A stretch of 64,000 nt of DNA, taken from positions 3,731,136 through 3,795,135 of the forward strand of contig NZ_JAGS01000001.1 of assembly GCF_000526775.1 (NCBI RefSeq). The letters run 5' to 3'. Within the stretch, counting starts at the first letter, position 1; the number at the start of each line of letters is the position of its first letter. The notes below the pieces were generated by a model. It saw only the letters and a program-made list of their open reading frames with translations. It was not told the DNA's origin and made no database searches. This document shows, piece by piece, positions 25,042 to 33,664 of the stretch. This DNA is from Ruminococcus albus AD2013. GTDB lineage: Bacteria > Bacillota > Clostridia > Oscillospirales > Ruminococcaceae. The translations under genes were made by a program, and so were the position numbers.

Positions 25042-26126
25042 GGATTCTGATACTTGCGAATAATGATGTTGGTCTTTATCAGTTCCGTAAAGAATTGATC
25101 GAAGAGTTATTAAAGGATAATAAGGTTTTTATTTCTCTTCCTTATGGAAAACTCGTTGAGCCATTAAAAGCGATGGGGTGCAAGTTTATCGACGCCCCTG
25201 TTGATCGCAGAGGTCTTAATCCGTTTAAAGACCTTGAGCTTCTTATATACTATTGTGAACTATTAAAGAAAGTAAGACCTGATCTGGTCATTACATATAC
25301 AATAAAGCCGAATATATATGGCAGTTTAGCTTGCAGAGCTTTAAAGATACCTTACGCTGTAAATATCACGGGTCTTGGAACAGCATTTCAGAAACAGGGT
25401 GCGTTAAGAAAACTGGTTACTGCTATGTATAAGGCAGCCCTCAGAAGTGCGAAAGTGGTCTTTTTTGAAAACTGTGAAAACCAGCAAATATTTATAGACG
25501 AAGGGATAATATCAAAGGATAAGACCTGTCTTTTAAACGGAGCGGGTGTTAATTTGGAACACTACAGTTATCAGGAGTATCCGACTGATACAGAAGAAAC
25601 ACGCTTCCTTTTTATTGGCAGGGTCATGAAAGAAAAAGGAGTCAACGAGCTTTTCAAGGCTATGAGAATGCTTAGAAAAGAAGGGATCAATTGCTCTCTT
25701 GACGTTGTTGGTGGTCTTGAAGAAAATTATGAGCCAATTATACAACGCTTTGAAAAAGAAGGGTGGCTTCGATATCATGGATATCAGGAAGATGTAAGAT
25801 CGTTTATCAAGAATTGTCATTGCTTTGTTCTGCCTTCTTGGCATGAGGGAATGGCAAATACTAATCTCGAATGTGCTGCGAGTGGGCGACCCGTAATTAC
25901 AAGTAATATTCATGGGTGTCTCGAGTCGGTTGTTGATGGAAAAAGTGGATTCCTTTGCGAGAAGCTAAACACCAAAAACTTATTTGAAGTTATGAAAAGA
26001 TTTGCTATAGAAACAAAAGATAATAAAGCAAGAATGGGAATTCTTGGCAGAAAGCATATGGTAAGGAACTTTGATAAGAAAAAGGTTGTTATCAACACTA
26101 TAAAATCACTAGATATTATAAGTTAA
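25038..26126 (+). CDS. Glycosyltransferase family 4
   Basis: A 362-residue GT-B enzyme. The N-terminal acceptor domain (MRILILANNDVGLYQF ... INITGLGT) is followed by the donor-binding domain with FIGRVMKEKGVNEL, a YHGYQEDVRSFI segment and HEGMANTNLE.ASGRPVITS. Similar to PglA/CapM-like enzymes that add the second sugar to a lipid-linked intermediate. The start is TTG 25038 overlapping the previous stop, with GAGGGTG 6-7 bases before it; the N-terminus matches the family. Confidence 0.9.
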   Translation: MRILILANNDVGLYQFRKELIEELLKDNKVFISLPYGKLVEPLKAMGCKFIDAPVDRRGLNPFKDLELLIYYCELLKKVRPDLVITYTIKPNIYGSLACRALKIPYAVNITGLGTAFQKQGALRKLVTAMYKAALRSAKVVFFENCENQQIFIDEGIISKDKTCLLNGAGVNLEHYSYQEYPTDTEETRFLFIGRVMKEKGVNELFKAMRMLRKEGINCSLDVVGGLEENYEPIIQRFEKEGWLRYHGYQEDVRSFIKNCHCFVLPSWHEGMANTNLECAASGRPVITSNIHGCLESVVDGKSGFLCEKLNTKNLFEVMKRFAIETKDNKARMGILGRKHMVRNFDKKKVVINTIKSLDIIS

Positions 26127-26254
26127 AAGTAAAATGACATTTGAAAGCATTAGCTTTGCATTGTTAGAGCATCTTGTTTAGCAAATAATATGAGTTGTTT
26201 GCTTCATTAGTTGCTAAATGCAATTAATAATGAAAAGCTAATTTGGAGTTTAGT

Positions 26255-27097
26255 ATGGACACTATAGATATGAAAATGGTATGGAAACATGAACAAGAAA
26301 TATTGGATCTGTTCCATAAAATATGTATTGAAAACAAATTCAGGTATTCTTTGGGGTATGGAACCCTTTTAGGTGCAATAAGGCATAATGGATTTATACC
26401 ATGGGATGACGATATAGACATTATTATGCCAAGAAGAGATTATGACTGCTTTATATCATTTTGGAATAATAATCCAATAGACGGTTATATACTTCAAGAT
26501 GAATATAATTCAAGAGATGATTATCCCAATAATTTTTGTAAATTGCGTAAGGATCATACTACATTTATTCAAGATAAAAAAGAAATGATAAAGAAATATC
26601 ATAAAGGAATATTTATTGATATTTTTCCTATGGATAGAGTAGCACCAAAAGGAATACAAAGAAAATTACAATTCATTGCCTTTTCGGTATATATGTTGTT
26701 GTCTAGAGATTATTGTGACAATAGCAAGAACACTGCATATTTATTGATTCAAAAAGTATTACTGGCATTCCCGAAATCAATCAAAAGAATAATTAAACAA
26801 TTAACTTTTCATTTTATGACAAAATGGAACAAAAATAATAGCTATCAGTTGGTTGTGCCATGTACGTTCGCTTTTAGTAAAATGTATTATCCAAATGATC
26901 TTTTCAATAGAATAATTAAGAAAGAATTCAATAAGAAAAAATATCTTATAACTGAAAATTACGACGGTTTCTTGAAAGCAATGTATGGAAATTATATGCA
27001 ATTACCGCCTGAATGTGACAGAACATGGAAACATACACCGATAATCGTTGACTATAAACACAATTTTGAGGAACTAAGAGTATCTATTGAAGAATGA
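26255..27097 (+). CDS. LicD-family phosphotransferase
   Basis: A 280-residue protein with the LicD signature YSLGYGTLLGAIRHNGFIPWDDDIDI and R.DYDCF, the metal/nucleotide-binding core of the NTase fold. LicD-type enzymes transfer phosphocholine or similar groups from CDP-activated donors to glycans. Located directly before a cytidylyltransferase-PEP mutase gene, it is the best candidate to attach a CMP-activated phosphonate to the glycan; this substrate is inferred. The start at 26255 is preferred over TTG 26243. It is AT-rich compared with the genes before it. Confidence 0.88.
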   Translation: MDTIDMKMVWKHEQEILDLFHKICIENKFRYSLGYGTLLGAIRHNGFIPWDDDIDIIMPRRDYDCFISFWNNNPIDGYILQDEYNSRDDYPNNFCKLRKDHTTFIQDKKEMIKKYHKGIFIDIFPMDRVAPKGIQRKLQFIAFSVYMLLSRDYCDNSKNTAYLLIQKVLLAFPKSIKRIIKQLTFHFMTKWNKNNSYQLVVPCTFAFSKMYYPNDLFNRIIKKEFNKKKYLITENYDGFLKAMYGNYMQLPPECDRTWKHTPIIVDYKHNFEELRVSIEE

Positions 27098-27099
27098 AA

Positions 27100-29109
27100 A
27101 TGAAAGCTATAATTTTAAACTCTGGACTTGGCACTCGAATGGGTGTCTTGACTTCTGAACACCCAAAATGTATGACCGAGGTTTCTGTAACTGAAACAAT
27201 ACTTAGTAGACAACTCAAACAGATAGCAGCAGCAGGAATTACAGAAGTGGTTATGACAACAGGTTATTTCGACGAAGTGCTTGTAAACTACTGTAACTCG
27301 CTTGATCTACCACTGCACTTCACATTTGTAAATAACCCTGTCTATGACAAAACGAACTACATATATTCAATCTACTGCGCTCGTGAGTATCTTGATGATG
27401 ACATTATACTCATGCACGGAGATCTTGTATTCGAGAATACTGTATTTGATGATGTTGTCGCAAACGAAAAAAGCTGCATGACCGTAAGCTCTACTCTTCC
27501 TTTGCCTGAGAAGGATTTCAAGGCTCAAGTTGTTGATGGAAAAGTCATGAAAGTCGGCGTGGATATCTTCAATGAAGCTATGGAAGCGCAGGCTCTGTAT
27601 AAGCTGAACAGAGATGACTGGAAGGTATGGCTTGACAAGATAGTCGAGTTCTGTGAAGCAGGAAATACAAAGGTTTACGCTGAGAACGCTCTCAACGAGC
27701 TGAATGGTGCGGCAAACATCTCAGCTCTGGACGTTGAAAACAGACTTTGTTCTGAGATCGACAATCCCGAAGATCTCGCTGTTGTTTCTGCTAAGCTCAA
27801 AGAGATCGAAAATAGAAGTGTATATATGTGCTTCTCGACGGACGTTATCCACAGCGGTCATATTGCTATCATCAAAAAGGCTGCACGTCTTGGCAAGTTG
27901 ACTATTGGCGTTCTTTCCGATGAGGCTGTTGTAAGCTACAAGCGATTCCCGATGCTGCCTTTTGAAGAGCGTAAGACAATGTTTGAAAACATTGCTGGCG
28001 TACATAATGTTGTAGAGCAAAAAAATCTCAGCTATAAGGAAAATCTTGAAAAGTACAAGCCCGACATTGTTGTTCATGGAGATGACTGGGTAAGCGGTTT
28101 TCAGAAGCCTATCCGTGATGAAGTGACATCTGTTCTCGCTTCATACGGTGGAAAACTTGTCGAGTATCCTTATTCTACCGATGAAAAGTATAAGGAACTG
28201 GAGAACCGCTCTCGCTCCGAGCTTTCCACTCCCGACATGAGAAGAAGCAGACTTCGCAAGGCTCTTGCCATGAAAGGCACTATTACTGCTATGGAAGCGC
28301 ATAGCGGTCTTACGGGGCTTATTGTTGAGGATACCGTTGTGTATGAGAACGGCGGTGCGAGACAGTTCGACGCTATGTGGGTAAGTTCCCTTTGCGATTC
28401 TACTGCTAAGGGTAAGCCCGATATAGAGCTTGTTGATATGACTAGCCGTTTCCGCACTATTGACGATATTATGGAAGTTACTACAAAGCCTATTATCTTC
28501 GATGGTGATACAGGCGGACTGACAGAACATTTTGTATATACGGTAAGAACTTTGGAACGTATGGGCGTTTCAATGGTCATAATCGAGGACAAAACCGGTC
28601 TTAAGAAGAACAGTCTGTTTGGTACAGAAGTTCAGCAGACGCAGGCAGCTATCCCCGATTTCTGTGAGAAGATAAAGGCTGGCAAGAAAGCACAGAAAAC
28701 GAAGGACTTCATGATCTGTGCAAGAATCGAGAGCCTTATACTTGAACAGGGCATGAACGACGCACTTGAAAGAGCTTTTGCATTTGCAGATGCAGGCGCA
28801 GACGCTATCATGATACACAGCCGTAAAAAAGACCCTGCTGAGATTTTTGAGTTCGTTGAGAAGTTCAGAGCAAAGGACAGAACAACGCCTATCGTTGTTG
28901 TTCCGACTTCGTTCAACACTGTTACCGAGGAAGAATTCAAAGAGCGTGGCGTAAATATTGTTATCTATGCAAATCAGCTCACAAGAACAGGTTTCCCCGC
29001 TATGCAGAATGCCGCAAAGATGATACTTGAACATCACCGTGCTAAAGAATGCGATGATATCTGTATGCCGTTCAAGGAGATCATCAGACTTATCCCGGAG
29101 GATGTATGA
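27100..29109 (+). CDS. Cytidylyltransferase / GCT-like / PEP mutase fusion, copy 1
   Basis: A 669-residue three-domain protein. Residues 1-235 are a sugar-type nucleotidyltransferase (LNSGLGTRMG, MHGDLVFE), as in PntC which makes CMP-phosphonates. Residues ~240-375 are a glycerol-3-phosphate-cytidylyltransferase-like domain with HSGH (251-254). Residues ~390-669 are PEP mutase: DGDTGG (~468), the catalytic loop EDKTGLKKNS (~496-505), ARIESL. PEP mutase converts PEP to phosphonopyruvate. In-frame ATG 27094 overlaps the LicD stop and is an alternative start. An apparently identical copy is at 33661-35670. Confidence 0.93.
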   Translation: MKAIILNSGLGTRMGVLTSEHPKCMTEVSVTETILSRQLKQIAAAGITEVVMTTGYFDEVLVNYCNSLDLPLHFTFVNNPVYDKTNYIYSIYCAREYLDDDIILMHGDLVFENTVFDDVVANEKSCMTVSSTLPLPEKDFKAQVVDGKVMKVGVDIFNEAMEAQALYKLNRDDWKVWLDKIVEFCEAGNTKVYAENALNELNGAANISALDVENRLCSEIDNPEDLAVVSAKLKEIENRSVYMCFSTDVIHSGHIAIIKKAARLGKLTIGVLSDEAVVSYKRFPMLPFEERKTMFENIAGVHNVVEQKNLSYKENLEKYKPDIVVHGDDWVSGFQKPIRDEVTSVLASYGGKLVEYPYSTDEKYKELENRSRSELSTPDMRRSRLRKALAMKGTITAMEAHSGLTGLIVEDTVVYENGGARQFDAMWVSSLCDSTAKGKPDIELVDMTSRFRTIDDIMEVTTKPIIFDGDTGGLTEHFVYTVRTLERMGVSMVIIEDKTGLKKNSLFGTEVQQTQAAIPDFCEKIKAGKKAQKTKDFMICARIESLILEQGMNDALERAFAFADAGADAIMIHSRKKDPAEIFEFVEKFRAKDRTTPIVVVPTSFNTVTEEEFKERGVNIVIYANQLTRTGFPAMQNAAKMILEHHRAKECDDICMPFKEIIRLIPEDV

Positions 29110-29215
29110 TGCAGAATATACTAACAGCAAGTGAGAATTACACTGAGCTTGACGAATATTTCAAGAGCACTGGTACAAAAAAGATACTGCTTGTCTGCGA
29201 TAACTCTATCGGTTT
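27100..29215 (+). repeat. 2116-bp exact direct repeat, copy 1
   Basis: It begins at the ATG of the PEP mutase fusion and ends 36 codons into the next gene. I found no base difference from 33661-35776 (offset 6561). Sequence diverges abruptly on both sides. Confidence 0.92.
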
Positions 29216-29270
29216 CGTAATACATAATAATAGATCAATATTAAATACTATTACGACTTATTTGCTTTAA
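29109..29270 (+). pseudogene. Truncated start of the phosphonoacetaldehyde-reductase-like gene
   Basis: The first 36 codons equal the start of the dehydrogenase at 35670. At 29216 the sequence changes and the frame runs 18 unrelated codons to TAA (29268-29270). It marks the right border of repeat copy 1. Confidence 0.85.
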
Positions 29271-29316
29271 TATAATATATAAAAGTCACTACTTTGTATA
29301 ATAAGGAGATTTTAGG

Positions 29317-30501
29317 GTGGAAACAAAAAAATTTGATAATATTGGTTTCTTTTATGATGGAACTTTATTCAAAAATAATATTGGCGAATATTTTGGCGTT
29401 TCAATGACAACACAAATGTTTCAGCGATACTATGAACTAGGTAATAAAATTGAAATTTGTGTTCGAGTTTCAAATAAATTTATAGGTGATGAGAATAGGT
29501 ATACTAAAATTGATTTGCCCAATTACCATGTTACTAAGTCTCCAAATCTTTCTTCTATTAGTGGATTATTAAAATATAGTAAAGCAAAGAGAATAATACA
29601 AAAAGTCATAGAGAAAGTGGATTTTGCAATCATAAGGCTACCTAGCAATATAGGAAATGTTGCTATTACGGAATGTAGAAAAAGAGGGAAACCATATTTA
29701 ATAGAATTAGTAGGTTGTCCTTGGGATTCATTGTGGAATCATAGTTTAAAAGGAAAATTGTTATCTATTCCAGTAACTATGTTAACTAAGAATAAGGTAT
29801 ATAAAAGTAATTATGTTCATTATGTTACAAATCAGTTTTTACAAAAAAGATATCCAACTAAAGGGAAAGCTTTAGGCTGTTCTGATGTTGAATTACAAGA
29901 TATGAATAATACTATATTGGAAAAAAGAATTGAACATATAAAAAATCAAAATAAAATAATTCTCGGAACAACAGGTGCGATTGATGTAAGATATAAAGGA
30001 CAGGAATATGTTATAAAAGCTTTGGCAGTATTGAAAAATAAAGGTATATCGAATATTGAATACCAACTTGTTGGTACTGGCGATAATTCTAGATTAAAAA
30101 AAATAGCAGAATCATGTGGTGTTGCAAAACAAGTAAAGTTCCTTGGTGGAAAATCTCATAAAGAAGTATTTGATTGGTTGGATTCAATAGATATTTATTT
30201 GCAGCCAAGCTTAACCGAAGGATTGCCAAGATCTTTACTAGAAGCTCAAAGCAGAGCATTAACATGCATAGGTTCATCTGTTGGTGGAATACCTGAATTA
30301 TTACCAAAAGAATGTGTATATAGTATTCATAGTAATATTCCCGAAACAATTGCAAACAAAATATCAAATCTTTCTATAGATGAACAAATTAAATATTCTA
30401 AAACAAGTTTCTCATGTGCTTTAAAGTATAGAAGAGATGTGTTACAAAGTAAAAGATTTGATTTTTATACAATGATAAAAAAGAATTTGTTACGTAGTTA
30501 A
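29317..30501 (+). CDS. Glycosyltransferase family 4 (cassette gene 1)
   Basis: A 394-residue GT-B enzyme, with donor-domain motifs TTGAIDVRYKGQEY, YQLVGTGDNSRLKKIAES and QPSLTEGLPRSLLEAQSRA. It starts at GTG 29317, 8 bases after AAGGAG. First of four strongly AT-rich genes lying between the two PEP mutase copies, suggesting separate ancestry from the flanking operon. Acts in the cytoplasm on a lipid-linked acceptor; sugar specificity unknown. Confidence 0.88.
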   Translation: METKKFDNIGFFYDGTLFKNNIGEYFGVSMTTQMFQRYYELGNKIEICVRVSNKFIGDENRYTKIDLPNYHVTKSPNLSSISGLLKYSKAKRIIQKVIEKVDFAIIRLPSNIGNVAITECRKRGKPYLIELVGCPWDSLWNHSLKGKLLSIPVTMLTKNKVYKSNYVHYVTNQFLQKRYPTKGKALGCSDVELQDMNNTILEKRIEHIKNQNKIILGTTGAIDVRYKGQEYVIKALAVLKNKGISNIEYQLVGTGDNSRLKKIAESCGVAKQVKFLGGKSHKEVFDWLDSIDIYLQPSLTEGLPRSLLEAQSRALTCIGSSVGGIPELLPKECVYSIHSNIPETIANKISNLSIDEQIKYSKTSFSCALKYRRDVLQSKRFDFYTMIKKNLLRS

Positions 30502-30537
30502 AAGTAATAAGATAGATTAAAAGTTAGGAATAATCTC

Positions 30538-31743
30538 ATGATAAAAAATAAAATAGATATAATTGATATAATCATTTTTTTATCAATTATCAGTTGCACG
30601 TTTATCTGCATTTTATTATTTAAAAACGATGGTAGAAACTTTTTTATGATGTATATGTTGCTTATAGCTGGGAGTAGTTGTTTTTTAAAAGCAGCAACTT
30701 TTTGTAGTAATAGAATTGTAAGTGGCTTTTTTTGGCTAATTTCTACATTTTTGATTTCTTATGTGTTCTGTTTTAGAAATCAAACGGGCATTGATGATAT
30801 TACATATAAACTATATTTTGAAAAAGCAGCTAATTCAAGTTTACAAGAGTTTTTATCATATAGTGAAATGGAGATTGGTTATAAAATCTCTAATTATATA
30901 ATATTTCATTTATCCAACGGGAATTACAATGTATGTCAGTTTATTTTTTCTTTTATTCCTATATTATTATTTCAAATTACGTTTTGGAAAAAGAGAAATG
31001 AATTAGAATTATCAGTCGCATTATTGTATTTTTACATGACATTGTATTATTTTATTATGTCAGCAGGATTGGTAAGAATCTTTTTCTCAGTCTCAATTAT
31101 TTTTTTTGGATTGAAATATATATTAAAAAATGATATGAAACGTTATATTGCCTGTGTGTTGATTGCATCTTTGTTTCATTATTCGTCGTTAGTAATGTTT
31201 TCGTTATTGTTGCTACTTATTAATGATGGATTTTTCTATAGGCATATTAAGTTATTATCTGTAATTTTGTTGGTTATAATACCAATTATTCTAGTTATTG
31301 TTTCAAAATATTTAGCGCCCACCCTTGGAGTTAGGTATGAAGGATATGCTTTAGCAGTTAATAAATCTACAAATTCGCTTTTTTCATTTGTTGATAAACT
31401 ACCTTTTTTGATTATAGGAATATTCTATATCCCTGTAATACAAGAAGAAGATACTCAAACTAAAAAAGAGTATAGATTATACTTAGTTTTGATTTTATTA
31501 ACTATATCTGTTAGTATAGGTTCAATGTGGACAGATTTAGGAAGAATAGTCTATTATACAAATTGCGGAATCATTCTACTAATGTCTTTTATACTTAAAA
31601 ATAAAATAATCAGAAATGGAAATGACGGAAGAATCCTGTCTATTGTAGTGACTATTATTCCATATGTATTTTTAATGCATACGATTTTTAACAATAATTA
31701 TATTTGGAATAATCTAAATAATTATAAAAGTATCTTTTGTTAG
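30538..31743 (+). CDS. EpsG/Wzy-like polysaccharide polymerase
   Basis: A 401-residue membrane protein with about ten hydrophobic helices and a cluster FRNQTGIDDITYKLYFE / EMEIGYKISNYI after the third helix, the arrangement of EpsG-type polymerases. It would join flipped repeat units outside the membrane. It is the only polymerase-like gene in the operon, so the cassette seems to supply an essential step. Very AT-rich. Confidence 0.85.
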   Translation: MIKNKIDIIDIIIFLSIISCTFICILLFKNDGRNFFMMYMLLIAGSSCFLKAATFCSNRIVSGFFWLISTFLISYVFCFRNQTGIDDITYKLYFEKAANSSLQEFLSYSEMEIGYKISNYIIFHLSNGNYNVCQFIFSFIPILLFQITFWKKRNELELSVALLYFYMTLYYFIMSAGLVRIFFSVSIIFFGLKYILKNDMKRYIACVLIASLFHYSSLVMFSLLLLLINDGFFYRHIKLLSVILLVIIPIILVIVSKYLAPTLGVRYEGYALAVNKSTNSLFSFVDKLPFLIIGIFYIPVIQEEDTQTKKEYRLYLVLILLTISVSIGSMWTDLGRIVYYTNCGIILLMSFILKNKIIRNGNDGRILSIVVTIIPYVFLMHTIFNNNYIWNNLNNYKSIFC

Positions 31744-31766
31744 ATTTGAAAGGAAAAGTATTGTAT

Positions 31767-32483
31767 ATGAATACAATTCATTACTGTTGGTTCGGGAGAA
31801 ACCCAAAACCAAATTTAATTATAAAATGTATAGATAGTTGGAAAAATAAATGTCCTAATTATAATATAATAGAATGGAATGAAGATAATTTTGATATAAA
31901 TTGTTGCAATTATGTCAGAGAAGCTTATGAAGCAAAGAAATGGGCTTTTGTTTCAGATTATTGTAGATTCTATGTTTTATTTCATTATGGTGGGATCTAT
32001 CTAGATACAGATGTTGAATTATTAAAAAGTCTTGATAATCTCAGTGATGCTTTTGTTGGTTTTGAAAGTCCACAACAAGTTAATAGCGGCCTAGTAAGAG
32101 GTGCAAATAAAGGTGATTCAATTTGTAAAAAAATGCTGGATTCTTATCAAAATGATTGTTTTCTAAACGACGATGGCACTTATAATTTAGTTACTGTTTG
32201 TGAAAGAGAAACAGGCATCTTACGTGAATATGGATTGAAATTAAATAACCAATTGCAATTGATCGAGAATACAACAATTTATCCATCAGAATACTTTAAT
32301 CCAACAGAAATCGGCACTGGTAAAATTAATATTTCTGCTAATACTATTTCTATTCATCATTATGCAGCAAGTTGGGTTGATAGTAATACTAGATTAAGAG
32401 CGAAAATATATCGAACGATAAGTAGGTTGTTTGGAGTGAAATTTGCCGAAAGAATTAGGAAGATGAGGCGTTTAGTAAAATGA
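31767..32483 (+). CDS. Glycosyltransferase family 32 (DXD capsular sugar transferase)
   Basis: A 238-residue protein. IHYCWFGRNPKPNL opens the GT-A fold; WAFVSDYCRFYVLFHYGGIYLDTDVE carries the DXD metal/nucleotide-sugar motif; a late HHYAASW is typical of the family. Similar to Och1/MJ-type capsular mannosyl- or galactosyltransferases. ATG 31767 follows AAAGGA; an upstream in-frame TTG overlapping the previous gene is less likely. The end overlaps the next gene by 4 bases. Confidence 0.9.
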   Translation: MNTIHYCWFGRNPKPNLIIKCIDSWKNKCPNYNIIEWNEDNFDINCCNYVREAYEAKKWAFVSDYCRFYVLFHYGGIYLDTDVELLKSLDNLSDAFVGFESPQQVNSGLVRGANKGDSICKKMLDSYQNDCFLNDDGTYNLVTVCERETGILREYGLKLNNQLQLIENTTIYPSEYFNPTEIGTGKINISANTISIHHYAASWVDSNTRLRAKIYRTISRLFGVKFAERIRKMRRLVK

Positions 32484-33664
32484 TTCAAGATATAAAAAGA
32501 CGAATTAATAAAATAATATTTCGCTTTTTTCCTATATATCCATATACAGTTTTATTTCGCAGTTTTCAAGGTATGTATAATGATAATCCCAGATATATTT
32601 CGGAGTCATTACATGAAAAAGATGACACAATTCGTATAATTTGGGTATTGAATTCAGATGAACATGTGGTTCCAGAGTATGTGAAAGTGGTGCATTTTGA
32701 TTCACCTGATTACATTAAATATCTTTCACGATCACAAGTAGTAGTAGATAATTACTTTGGAATTAACGGAAAAATCGCTTCGGCAATTGATTTGTCATGG
32801 ATGATGAGAAGAAAGAACAGATTGAACATTTCTACTTGGCATGGAACACCTATCAAAAAAATTTTTAGGGATGAACCAGGGAAAACAAAAAAAGACAGCA
32901 TTGGTAGAGTATCTGATTTCATTTTGGCGGGATGCAAATACACTGCTCAAATCTTAAATCAAGCATTTTGTGATGATTATCCTGTTCTTTTAATTGGAAC
33001 TCCGCGAAATGATGTATTGATTAATCAATCATTAAACATTGATAAAATCAAACAAAAACTAAGATTACCCATAGATAAAAAAATTGTACTGTTTGCGCCA
33101 ACTTTTAGAAATTCAGTTGAAGAAAGCGGCATTAACCAGATGAAAAGCATCAATTTTGATATATTATTTGAAACGTTACATATTCAATTTGGAGATGAAT
33201 GGTGCTTTGTTTTTCGTGTGCATAATGAAGTATTAGATGCGATTGACGTAAAAAAATGGACTGATAAATTTGGAGATAGATTCGTTAATGGTAATATAGG
33301 AGAAGATATGGCAGAGTATCTTGCGTGTATAGATATTCTAATTACAGATTACTCTGGCTCAATGTATGATTTTGCATTAACTGGTAAACCTTGCTTTTTG
33401 TTTGCTCCTGATCGTAATCACTACGAAAACGTTGAACGTGGTTTTTATTATGATTATGATGAATTACCATTTCCAAAAGCTTATTCATCTAACGAACTGA
33501 TTGATTGTCTTGAACATTTTAATTATGATGAATATAAACAACGAATAAATGCTTTTTTAAAACAAATCGGAAATGTTGAGTCAGGAAAAGCATCAGATAA
33601 GGTTTCTGACATGATAATTGATTTTATGTATCATGGTAGAAAGGATTGGAAAAAGTATCTATGA
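32480..33664 (+). CDS. CDP-glycerol glycerophosphotransferase family protein
   Basis: A 394-residue protein of the TagB/TagF catalytic family: STWHGTPIKKIF (catalytic His), LFAPTFRNS, FRVHNEV and the signature ITDYSGSMYDFALTGKP. Members transfer glycerol- or ribitol-phosphate from CDP-alcohols. No CDP-glycerol synthase gene is in the window unless the GCT-like domain of the PEP mutase fusion supplies one. Its stop overlaps the ATG of the second PEP mutase copy, so it is translationally coupled to it. Confidence 0.9.
   Translation: MIQDIKRRINKIIFRFFPIYPYTVLFRSFQGMYNDNPRYISESLHEKDDTIRIIWVLNSDEHVVPEYVKVVHFDSPDYIKYLSRSQVVVDNYFGINGKIASAIDLSWMMRRKNRLNISTWHGTPIKKIFRDEPGKTKKDSIGRVSDFILAGCKYTAQILNQAFCDDYPVLLIGTPRNDVLINQSLNIDKIKQKLRLPIDKKIVLFAPTFRNSVEESGINQMKSINFDILFETLHIQFGDEWCFVFRVHNEVLDAIDVKKWTDKFGDRFVNGNIGEDMAEYLACIDILITDYSGSMYDFALTGKPCFLFAPDRNHYENVERGFYYDYDELPFPKAYSSNELIDCLEHFNYDEYKQRINAFLKQIGNVESGKASDKVSDMIIDFMYHGRKDWKKYL

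Noticed and set aside
27721..29130. Several long minus-strand frames opposite the PEP mutase genes (also 34282-35691)
   Set aside because: Mirror frames of a strongly coding gene; identical in both copies only because the DNA repeat is identical.
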